From Paracoccaceae bacterium (GTDB taxonomy: Bacteria > Pseudomonadota > Alphaproteobacteria > Rhodobacterales > Rhodobacteraceae), in contig JACONJ010000023.1 in assembly GCA_014323785.1 (NCBI GenBank), forward strand, positions 16,885-80,884: 64,000 nucleotides of DNA. Direction: 5' to 3'. Shown here in pieces: positions 8,066 to 14,428 of this stretch. Positions within the stretch are counted from its first letter, which is position 1; each line of letters opens with the position of its first letter. A model generated the notes under the pieces. It made no database searches, had not been told where the DNA came from, and saw only the letters and a list, made by a program, of their open reading frames with translations. Made by a program: the position numbers and the translations under genes.

Positions 8066-8530
8066 CTATAAAAAGGCACTGCGGGCGGCAAACCACGCCA
8101 CCACAAGCAGCACCGCAAAGATTCCGCCCCCGATGCGAATGATCCAGCGGAGGTCGGCCCTCACATCGGTGATTTCCTTGCCCAATCTGGATTCTACCCC
8201 GGCGATTTCCTTTCCCAATCTGGTTTCTACGCCGGCGATTTCCTTGCCCAGGCCCTCTTTCACCCCGGCGATCTCGGTTTTTACCCCAGCGATCTCGTCC
8301 TTCATATCGGACCTGACCCCGGCGATTTCCTTGCCCAATTCCGCCTTTGCCTCGGAAATCTCGGTCTTTACCCCGGCGATTTCGGCGCGCAGGTCGGCCT
8401 TGGTGGCCAAGGGGGTCAGGTCCGCCCTGGTGGCGAAATCGGCCTGCTCCGGGTGGCGGGCTTTGGTCTGGATCTTGGCCTTGGCCTGTTCCTGGGGGTG
8501 GCTGGCGGTGCGGGTATCAACGGCGGGCAT
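8066..8530 (-). CDS. Coiled-coil membrane protein, family copy D
   Basis: 154 residues. An N-terminal MPAVDTRTASHPQEQAKAK leader is followed by FATRADLTPLATKADL, a run of about eight 11-residue units of the (G)KEIAGVxSRL / EIAGVKTEI type, and then LRWIIRIGGGIFAVLLVVAWF, the membrane tail, ending AARSAFL. The 11-residue periodicity (hendecads) favours a right-handed or straight coiled coil. The start is the ATG at 8530, after GGATACCGCC, at the same place as in the sister genes. The last about 45 residues are nearly identical to copy B, also at DNA level. The function is unknown. Confidence 0.75.
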   Translation of the reverse strand: MPAVDTRTASHPQEQAKAKIQTKARHPEQADFATRADLTPLATKADLRAEIAGVKTEISEAKAELGKEIAGVRSDMKDEIAGVKTEIAGVKEGLGKEIAGVETRLGKEIAGVESRLGKEITDVRADLRWIIRIGGGIFAVLLVVAWFAARSAFL

Positions 8531-8570
8531 GGCGGTATCCTTGGCAAAATCCCTGTCGCGGTGCGGGGGT

Positions 8571-8599
8571 ATCATATCCCGGAGTCCGCCAGTGGGCAA
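8571..8599 (-). promoter_or_regulatory. Shared promoter module of copy D
   Basis: Minus-strand TTGCCC (8599-8594), 17 bases, TATGAT (8576-8571), within GGGATATGATACCCCC. The promoter lies 41-69 bases before the ATG at 8530. Confidence 0.75.
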
Positions 8600-8630
8600 G
8601 GGGGCGGGGGCCGTCCGCTATAACCGCCCA

Positions 8631-9335
8631 CTAGAAAAAGGCACCGCGGGCCCAGGCCCCCAGTAGCACCAGCACCACCGCAAAAATTGCGCCTCCGATG
8701 CCCTTTATCCAGCGGAGGTCGGTTTTCATCCCGGCCCGGAATTCGGCAATTTCCTTGCCCAGGCCCTCCTTCACCCCGGCAATTTCCTTGCCCAGGCCCT
8801 CCTTCACCCCGGCGATCTGGTCCTTCATATCGGACCTGACCCCGGCAATTTCCTTGCCCAGGCCCTCCTTCACCCCGGCGATCTGGTCCTTCATATCGGA
8901 CCTGACCCCGGCAATTTCCTTGCCCAGGCCCTCCTTCACCCCGGCGATCTGGTCCTTCATATCGGACCTGACCCCGGCAATTTCCTTGCCCAGGCCCTCC
9001 TTTACCCCGGCGATCTCGGTGCGCAATTCTGCCTTCACCCCAGCGATTTCCTTGACCAATCTGGTTTCTGCCTCGGCGATCTCGGCGCGCAGGTCGGCCT
9101 TGGTGGCGAAATCGGCCTTCATCTCGGCGCGGACCTTGGCGAACTCGTCCTTCATATCGGTCCGGACGCCGGCGATCTCGGCCTTTACCTCGGCCAGATC
9201 CTTCTTGGTGGCAAACTTGGTGGCAAAATCGGCCATATCCGGGCGCAGGGCCTCGGCCCCTTCCTGGTCAACGCCTGATTCAGCCGGGGGGCGTGTGGCG
9301 GTGCGGCTGGCGGTGCGGGTATCAACGGCGGGCAT
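8631..9335 (-). CDS. Coiled-coil membrane protein, longest family copy E
   Basis: 234 residues, the longest member. The leader MPAVDTRTASRTATRPPAES is followed by FATKKDLAEVKAEIAGVRTD and FATKADLRAEIAEAETRL, then a run of 11-residue units. Among them are three nearly identical copies of a 22-residue (66-bp) unit built from GKEIAGVRSDM and KDQIAGVKEGL. The tail is LRWIKGIGGAIFAVVLVLLGAWARGAFF. It is the copy nearest the porin on the left side and is transcribed away from it. Its length relative to copies B and D is explained by expansion of the 66-bp repeat, so coil length is probably variable between strains. Confidence 0.78.
   Translation of the reverse strand: MPAVDTRTASRTATRPPAESGVDQEGAEALRPDMADFATKFATKKDLAEVKAEIAGVRTDMKDEFAKVRAEMKADFATKADLRAEIAEAETRLVKEIAGVKAELRTEIAGVKEGLGKEIAGVRSDMKDQIAGVKEGLGKEIAGVRSDMKDQIAGVKEGLGKEIAGVRSDMKDQIAGVKEGLGKEIAGVKEGLGKEIAEFRAGMKTDLRWIKGIGGAIFAVVLVLLGAWARGAFF
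8815..9012. repeat. Three tandem 66-bp units (minisatellite) inside copy E
   Basis: Unit starts at 8815, 8881 and 8947. The three units are identical except for a single silent difference (tttacc against ttcacc) in the last. 66 bp equals 22 codons, so gain or loss of a unit keeps the frame and lengthens or shortens the coiled coil by two hendecads. Half-unit relatives flank the array. Confidence 0.9.
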
Positions 9336-9751
9336 GGCGGTGTCCTTTCTTTACCTGTGGCGGGGAAGGGGTTCTCGCCTGTGGGGATCAGCCTATCCCG
9401 GAGGCCGCCGGTGGGCAAGCGCGGAGGGGGGATCCCCGCCCGTGGGAATCAGCCTATCGCGGAATCTCCCGACGGGCAAGCGCGGCAAGGCCCCCGCAAC
9501 CGCGGCACCCCGCCATGAAAAGGCACCGCGGGCCAAAACCTCGCCCGCCACACACCGCACCCCCGCCATCACCCCGCAACCGCAGCCCCCCCCCGCCCCC
9601 GCAACTGTGGCCATTTTGCAACACCTGCGCACAATCTTTCCCCCGCCTGTTCGCAGTGCTTGCACGGGCCGCCCCGGCGCGCCACATTCCCCCCACGCGC
9701 AAGGCTGGAAAATCCCTTCCGGCACACGCAAACAGCAAAGGAAACGAACCA
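9336..9751. other. Divergent intergenic region between copy E and the porin
   Basis: 416 bases. On the minus strand it holds two diverged copies of the family promoter block (around 9380-9420 and 9445-9480, each with TTGCCC and an altered -10 region), suggesting an upstream family gene was lost here. The rest, about 9490-9720, is C-rich leader of the porin gene. No promoter for the porin could be named with confidence. Confidence 0.5.
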
Positions 9752-11344
9752 ATGAAAAAGGTTCTTTACACCACCACGGCCCTTGTGGCCCTGGCTGGCA
9801 CCGCCCAGGCCGAGGTCTCGCTGAGCGGGTCCGCCAAAATGGGCATTGTCGGTGGCGACGACGACGACCGTAACGACGAGGTGCAGTTCTGGCAGGATGT
9901 CGATGTAACCTTCGGCCTGTCAGGGACCACCGATAACGGCCTGACCTTTGGCGCGTCCGTCGATCTGGATGAAAGTATCGAGGATACCTCAAAGTATGAC
10001 GATGGCGGCACCACCGTGTTCATCTCGGGCGGGTTCGGCACCCTGACCATGGGCGATACCGACGGTGCCCTAGACTGGGCGATGTTTGAGGCCAACACCG
10101 CCGGCAGCCCGGGCTCCATCGACGATGCCGAGACTGGCCACACGGGCTACCTCGGTTCCTATGGTGACGGGGCGACGAGTGTTGCGCTGCCTGTGATGCC
10201 CACCCGCCGTGCGGTTGTGGTTGAAGTCGATAAGGATGCTGCTGATTACACCGATGATGGCAGGCCGACTATCGCCGTTGATGGTGGGACTGCTAATATC
10301 GCTGTCACGCATGCCAGGAAAAACGACGGACCACAACAGGGTGACACGGGTGACGAGGTGCCAGAGGTGGATCTGGAGGAAGACGGGTCCAATCAAGATG
10401 ATTACGATAAATGGATCATCTACCGCGACTCCACCGTGGCCCACGCCCAGACGACACATGCTGCCATCAATGTCCTTGGAGCCGAACGCAATGGTCGTCC
10501 CTTGAATCTGGCCAAGGATGGCTTTGAGTTCAAGAAAGATGACGTTGTTACGATGTCCGGCTTTGACGATAGTGCATCTGACGAAACCGACGCTGACGGC
10601 CAGATCCTGCGGTATCACACCAACTTTGGTGACTTCGGCGTTGCCGTGTCGCTGGAACAGGCCGCGGGCGACGATGGCAAAGTGGGCAGCAACGCCAACG
10701 GCGGCTCCATGGCCATCGGTGCCACCTATGCCATGGCACTGTCCGGCATGGACCTGTCCTTTGGTGCGGGCTATCAATCCACCGATTTCAATGTCACGGG
10801 TGATCAGAAGATCTATGGCCTGAGCGTCAGGGCCGAGATGGCCAACGGCTTCTCTGCCGCCCTGCAATACAGCGACTGGTCCGGCATTCCCACCGTTCGC
10901 GAGTCGACGCTCACTACGGAGTGGGTTGTCGAAGGTGATACCAACAATAATGGTGTGCGGGATGCTGGTTATCGCGATGTGGCTGAGATGGATGCAGATG
11001 GTAATCCTACAGGTAATCGCACCTGCGAAGGTGTAGCTGTAAGTGCGACCAGTCCGTGCTATCTGCCCGAAGAAATCGTCCTGAGTGCCAAGATCAGTGG
11101 CGAGCCCGCCGATCTGGTCACCCGGGACGATTCGCACATCGGCATCGGCCTGGGCTATGATGCTGCCCCGTTTGCGGTTCACGTGAACTGGGGGGAGTAT
11201 GACTCGGGTGCCTCCGGTTACGGCCTGGCCGCGGCCTATGACCTGGGCGGTGGTGCCCACGTCAAGCTGGGCTATGGCTCATCCAGCCCTGCTGATGGGG
11301 AAGATACCAGCAAGTGGTCCCTGGGCGTGTCCATGTCCTTCTAA
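9752..11344 (+). CDS. Outer-membrane porin, Rhodobacter type
   Basis: 530 residues. A clear signal peptide (MKKVLYTTTALVALAGTAQA, cleaved before EVSLSG) leads into a beta-barrel porin with alternating strands (VDVTFGLSGTTDNGLTFGASVDL, AVHVNWGEYDSGASGYGLAAAY) and a C-terminal phenylalanine (WSLGVSMSF), the signal for outer-membrane insertion. An aspartate-rich loop follows strand 1 (GGDDDDRNDE). It is larger than common Rhodobacter porins (about 300-400 residues). The excess lies in two acidic loops, residues about 150-260 and 385-450, whose codons are more AT-rich than the barrel. The start is fixed by AGGAAAC nine bases before the ATG. It sits at the centre of two diverging arrays of coiled-coil genes. 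Confidence 0.93.
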   Translation: MKKVLYTTTALVALAGTAQAEVSLSGSAKMGIVGGDDDDRNDEVQFWQDVDVTFGLSGTTDNGLTFGASVDLDESIEDTSKYDDGGTTVFISGGFGTLTMGDTDGALDWAMFEANTAGSPGSIDDAETGHTGYLGSYGDGATSVALPVMPTRRAVVVEVDKDAADYTDDGRPTIAVDGGTANIAVTHARKNDGPQQGDTGDEVPEVDLEEDGSNQDDYDKWIIYRDSTVAHAQTTHAAINVLGAERNGRPLNLAKDGFEFKKDDVVTMSGFDDSASDETDADGQILRYHTNFGDFGVAVSLEQAAGDDGKVGSNANGGSMAIGATYAMALSGMDLSFGAGYQSTDFNVTGDQKIYGLSVRAEMANGFSAALQYSDWSGIPTVRESTLTTEWVVEGDTNNNGVRDAGYRDVAEMDADGNPTGNRTCEGVAVSATSPCYLPEEIVLSAKISGEPADLVTRDDSHIGIGLGYDAAPFAVHVNWGEYDSGASGYGLAAAYDLGGGAHVKLGYGSSSPADGEDTSKWSLGVSMSF

Positions 11345-11357
11345 GGGGCATCCCCAA

Positions 11358-11383
11358 GGGGGGGCCTTCCCCAAGGGCCCCCC
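11358..11383 (+). terminator. Hairpin downstream of the porin
   Basis: GGGGGGCC (11359-11366) pairs with GGCCCCCC (11376-11383) fourteen bases after the porin stop. The T-tract is poor (TATCCCCTT), so it may act as a terminator or as an mRNA 3'-end stabiliser. Confidence 0.55.
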
Positions 11384-11474
11384 TATCCCCTTCCGTGCGG
11401 GGGCGGGCCCTGGTGCCTGCCCCTGCACACCCCGTTTCTTTTATGCACATTTTTATCCGGGGCCACCCGCCCCC

Positions 11475-11503
11475 TTGCCCACCGGCGGTGTCCGGGATAT
11501 GAT
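11475..11503 (+). promoter_or_regulatory. Shared promoter module of copy F
   Basis: TTGCCC (11475-11480), 17 bases, TATGAT (11498-11503), in the block GGGATATGATACCCC. It is the mirror-image counterpart of the modules left of the porin. Confidence 0.75.
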
Positions 11504-11541
11504 ACCCCCCGCACCACCTGCAGCAGGGAAGGGACACCGCA

Positions 11542-11919
11542 ATGCCCGCCGTTGAGCCCCAAGAGGATCTGGCCGACTTCGCCACCAGGGCGGATCTGGC
11601 CCCCCTGGCCACCAGGAAGGACCTGGCCGATTTCGCCACAAAGAAGGATCTGGCCGAGGTAAAGGCCGACCTGCGCACCCAGATCGCCGGGGTCCGGTCC
11701 GATATGAAGGCCGATTTTGCCACCAAGGCCGACCTGCGCGCCGAGATCGCCGAGGCAGAAACCAGATTGGTCAAGGAAATCGCCGGGGTGAAGGAGGGCC
11801 TGGGCAAGGAAATCACCGATGTGAGGGCCGACCTTCGCTGGATAAAGGGCATCGGCAGTTTCATGGCTGCGATGCTGGCCGCGCTGGTGTGGTTTGCCGC
11901 CCGCAGTGCCTTTTTATAG
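11542..11919 (+). CDS. Coiled-coil membrane protein, family copy F
   Basis: 125 residues: MPAVEPQEDLADFATRADL, three ATRKDLADFATKKDL-type units, hendecads (QIAGVRSDMKADFA, EIAGVKEGLGKEI) and the tail LRWIKGIGSFMAAMLAALVWF ending AARSAFL. It is the first copy right of the porin and points away from it. SD-like GGGACACC precedes the ATG. The stop codon lies in the loop of an 8-bp hairpin (CCGCCCGC at 11897-11904 with GCGGGCGG at 11919-11926), which is also seen at the end of related copies. The function is unknown. Confidence 0.75.
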   Translation: MPAVEPQEDLADFATRADLAPLATRKDLADFATKKDLAEVKADLRTQIAGVRSDMKADFATKADLRAEIAEAETRLVKEIAGVKEGLGKEITDVRADLRWIKGIGSFMAAMLAALVWFAARSAFL

Positions 11920-12039
11920 CGGGCGGTTATAGCGGACGGCCCCCGCCCCCTTGCCCACTGGCGGACTCCGCGACAGGCTGTGATCCCCACAGGCGGGGCC
12001 CCTTCCCCGCACCGCCACAGATAGAGAACGGACACAGCA

Positions 12040-12450
12040 ATGCCCGCAGTTGATACCCAAGAGGATCTGGCCGACTTCGCCACCAAGGCGGACCTGGCCC
12101 CCCTGGCCACCAAGGCCGACCTGGCCGATTTCGCCACCAAGAAGGATCTGCACACCGAAATCGCCGGCGTCCGGGCCGATATGAAGGCCGATTTCGCCAC
12201 CAAGGCCGACCTGCGCGCCGAGATCGCCGAGGTAAAGACCGAAATCGCCGAGGCAAAGGCAGACCTGGGCAAGGAAATCGCCGGGGTCCGGTCCGATATG
12301 AAGGACCAGATCGCCGGGGTAAAAACCGAGATCGCCGGGGTAAAAACCGAGATCGCCGGGGTAAAAACCGACCTCCGCTGGATAAAGGGCATCGGAAGCG
12401 CAATTTTTGCGGTGCTGGTGTGGTTTGCCGCCCGCAGTACCTTTTTCTAG
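12040..12450 (+). CDS. Coiled-coil membrane protein, family copy G
   Basis: 136 residues: MPAVDTQEDLADFATKADL, repeated FATKKDLHTEIAGVRADM-type units, a run of EIAGVKT hendecads (three consecutive near-identical ones just before the tail) and LRWIKGIGSAIFAVLVWF ending AARSTFF. The ATG follows AACGGACACAGCA. Its upstream block keeps TTGCCC at 11951 but has CAGGCTGTGATCC in place of the TATGAT region, so it may be expressed differently from copies F and H. The upstream block is nearly identical to that of copy I. The function is unknown. Confidence 0.75.
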   Translation: MPAVDTQEDLADFATKADLAPLATKADLADFATKKDLHTEIAGVRADMKADFATKADLRAEIAEVKTEIAEAKADLGKEIAGVRSDMKDQIAGVKTEIAGVKTEIAGVKTDLRWIKGIGSAIFAVLVWFAARSTFF

Positions 12451-12462
12451 CGAACCGCCCCC

Positions 12463-12491
12463 TTGCCCACTGGCGGCATCCGTGATATGAT
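12463..12491 (+). promoter_or_regulatory. Shared promoter module, distal of two before copy H
   Basis: TTGCCC (12463-12468), 17 bases, TATGAT (12486-12491), within GTGATATGATATCCCCC. A second module follows 61 bases later, so copy H has tandem promoters, or a gene between them was deleted. Confidence 0.7.
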
Positions 12492-12523
12492 ATCCCCCAC
12501 AGGCGGGGCCCCTCTCCGCGCGC

Positions 12524-12552
12524 TTGCCCCTCGGCGGGATCCGGGGTATGAT
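12524..12552 (+). promoter_or_regulatory. Shared promoter module of copy H with perfect palindrome
   Basis: TTGCCC (12524-12529), 17 bases, TATGAT (12547-12552). Here the -10 box lies in a perfect palindrome, GGGGTATGATACCCC (12543-12557), which could be the operator of a dimeric regulator. Confidence 0.75.
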
Positions 12553-12592
12553 ACCCCGCACCGCGACAAGGATTTTCCCAAGGACACCGCAC

Positions 12593-13102
12593 ATGCCCGC
12601 CGTTGATACCCGCACCGCCAGCCGCACCACCACACGCCCCCCGGCCGAATCAGGCGTTGACCAAGAAGGGGCCAAGGCCAAAGCCCGCCACCCGGATCAG
12701 GACAATTTCGCCACCAGGGCGGACCTCGCCCCCCTGGCCACCAAGGCCGATCTGGCCGATTTTGCCACAAAGAAGGATCTGCACACCGAGATCGCCGGCG
12801 TCCGGGCCGATATGAAGGACGAGTTCGCCAAGGTCCGCGCCGAGATGAAGGCCGATTTTGCCACCAAGGCCGACCTGCGCGCCGAAATCGCCGAGGTCCG
12901 GACCGAGATCGCCGGGGTAGAAACCAGATTGGGCAAGGAAATCGCCGGGGTCCGGTCCGATATGAAGGACCAGATCGCCGGGGTAAAAACCGAGATCACC
13001 GGGGTAAAAACCGACCTCCGCTGGATAAAGGGCATCGGCAGTTTCATGGCTGCGATGCTGGCCGCGCTGGTGTGGTTTGCCGCCCGCAGTGCCTTTTTAT
13101 AG
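12593..13102 (+). CDS. Coiled-coil membrane protein, family copy H
   Basis: 169 residues. The long leader MPAVDTRTASRTTTRPPAES closely matches that of copy E on the other side of the porin, followed by ATRADLAPLATKADLADFA, EFAKVRAEMKADFATKADL, hendecads (ETRLGKEIAGVRSDMKDQI) and the tail LRWIKGIGSFMAAMLAALVWF ending AARSAFL. The E/H leader identity across opposite strands indicates inverted duplication or gene conversion around the porin. The ATG at 12593 follows AAGGACACCGCAC, a good ribosome site. The function is unknown. Confidence 0.77.
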   Translation: MPAVDTRTASRTTTRPPAESGVDQEGAKAKARHPDQDNFATRADLAPLATKADLADFATKKDLHTEIAGVRADMKDEFAKVRAEMKADFATKADLRAEIAEVRTEIAGVETRLGKEIAGVRSDMKDQIAGVKTEITGVKTDLRWIKGIGSFMAAMLAALVWFAARSAFL

Positions 13103-13208
13103 CGGGCAGGCTGCCCCCCTTGCCCACCGGCGGACTCCGCGACAGGCTGTGATCCCCACAGGCGGGGCCCCTTCCCCGCACCGCCACAGATAGAGAACGG
13201 ACACAGCA

Positions 13209-13688
13209 ATGCCCGCAGTTGATACCCAAGAGGGTCTGGCCGACTTCGCCACCAAGGCGGACCTGGACGATTTGGCCACCAATGCCGATCTGCGCACCGA
13301 GATCGCCGAGGTGAAGGCCGCGATGGCCAGCCTGGAACGCCGCCTGCGCACCGAGAACACCGAGGGCAGGACAGAGCTGCGCACCAGGATCAGCGAAGTC
13401 GATATCGGGATGATCAACAAAATCGGAGAGATGGAACGCCGCCTGCGCACCGAGAACACCGAGGGCAGGACAGAGCTGCGCACCAGGATCAGCGAAGTCG
13501 ATATCGGGATGATCAACAAGATCGGCGAGGTCCGGGTCGAGATGGCCAGCCTGGAACGCCGCCTGTGCACCGAGATCAGCGAGGGCAGGATCGAGATGGT
13601 CGATGTGAAAGTCGACGTGGGATTTATAAAACTCATCGGGGGCGGAATCCTTCTGGTAGTGTACATACTTTTTTTGATTTTTGCTTGA
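13209..13688 (+). CDS. Coiled-coil membrane protein, divergent family copy I
   Basis: 159 residues. The start (MPAVDTQEGLADFATKADL) and the upstream DNA are those of copy G, but the coil differs. It contains two nearly identical 37-38-residue units built from MERRLRTENTEGRTELRTR and ISEVDIGMINKIGE. The tail is also different: VGFIKLIGGGILLVVYILFLIFA, a more hydrophobic membrane segment without the AARSAF ending. The gene therefore looks like a chimera: a family promoter and head joined to another coiled coil and anchor. The function is unknown. Confidence 0.72.
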   Translation: MPAVDTQEGLADFATKADLDDLATNADLRTEIAEVKAAMASLERRLRTENTEGRTELRTRISEVDIGMINKIGEMERRLRTENTEGRTELRTRISEVDIGMINKIGEVRVEMASLERRLCTEISEGRIEMVDVKVDVGFIKLIGGGILLVVYILFLIFA

Positions 13689-13710
13689 ACCCTTCCTGTG
13701 AGTGCGCAAG

Positions 13711-13818
13711 AGGACACCGCCAGACCCGCACCGCCAGCCGGACCCCGGCCGATGCGGATATGGCCGCGCCGATGATCACGCTGGTGTGGTTTGCCGTTCG
13801 CGGTGCCTTTTTCCAGCG
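13711..13818 (+). pseudogene. Deletion relic of a coiled-coil family gene
   Basis: AGGACACCGC (13711-13720) matches the ribosome-site region of copy H. The next bases read as TRTASRTPAD in the family frame, but the ATG and first codons are missing. After a short stretch (MAAPMI) the frame reads LVWFAVRGAFFQ, the family's C-terminal end. About all of the coil and most of the anchor are deleted. Confidence 0.7.
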
Positions 13819-13901
13819 GGGGGCCTTGCCGTCCCTGTGCGCCTGTGCCATCAAGGGGGCGGCAACATAAGGGCGACACAGCCGGAACAGGGGGCAAAGG
13901 G

Positions 13902-14396
13902 ATGAATTCTGTGTGTGGCGGACGGGCCGGGGCGGTGCTGCTGATGCTGCTGGCCCTGGCGGCGTGCGGCGGGGGAAACCCGTTCCGTAACGAAATGGAT
14001 CAGGATACGCGCGATGCGCTGGTGGCGGACGGCACGCTGCCCGATCCGAATGCGCCCTCAATCCTTGATCTGCTGCGGCCGGGCGATGACCCGAATACCG
14101 CGGTGGCGGTTAACCTGTACCTGTGGAATGCCGCGCTGGAGGTGCTGGAATTCATGCCGGTTGAGATGGCAGACCCGTTTTCAGGCGTTATCGTCTTCGG
14201 GTATGGCCGGGTGCCGGGGGAAAATCGCACCTATCGCGCAACGGTGCATGTCAGCGACCCGGCCCTGGACGCGCGCAGCCTGCGCGTGGCGGTGATGGGC
14301 CCAGGGGGGCCGGTAAGCCAGGAGGAGGCCCGCCAGATCGAAGACGCCATCCTGACCCGCGCGCGGCAGTTGCGGGTGCGTGACGCGGCACTTTAG
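13902..14396 (+). CDS. DUF3576 lipoprotein
   Basis: 164 residues with a lipoprotein signal peptide: hydrophobic AVLLMLLALAAC with the lipobox LAAC, cysteine at 23, followed by GGG. The mature part contains DPNAPSILDLLRPGDDPNTAVAVN, LYLWNAALEVLEFMP and FGYGRVPGENRTYRATVHV, characteristic of the alphaproteobacterial DUF3576 family, whose genes usually lie directly before leuS, as here. It is predicted to be anchored in the inner face of the outer membrane or in the inner membrane; its biochemical role is unknown. I chose the ATG at 13902, after GGGGGCAAAGGG. Confidence 0.9.
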   Translation: MNSVCGGRAGAVLLMLLALAACGGGNPFRNEMDQDTRDALVADGTLPDPNAPSILDLLRPGDDPNTAVAVNLYLWNAALEVLEFMPVEMADPFSGVIVFGYGRVPGENRTYRATVHVSDPALDARSLRVAVMGPGGPVSQEEARQIEDAILTRARQLRVRDAAL

Positions 14397-14428
14397 CGGG
14401 GCCGCCCGCGGGGCAAAGGATGGTTTGA

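Noticed and set aside
8815..9012. Regular repeats that might be a CRISPR array
   Set aside because: The units are directly contiguous, with no variable spacers, and are in frame inside a coding sequence. They are a coding minisatellite.
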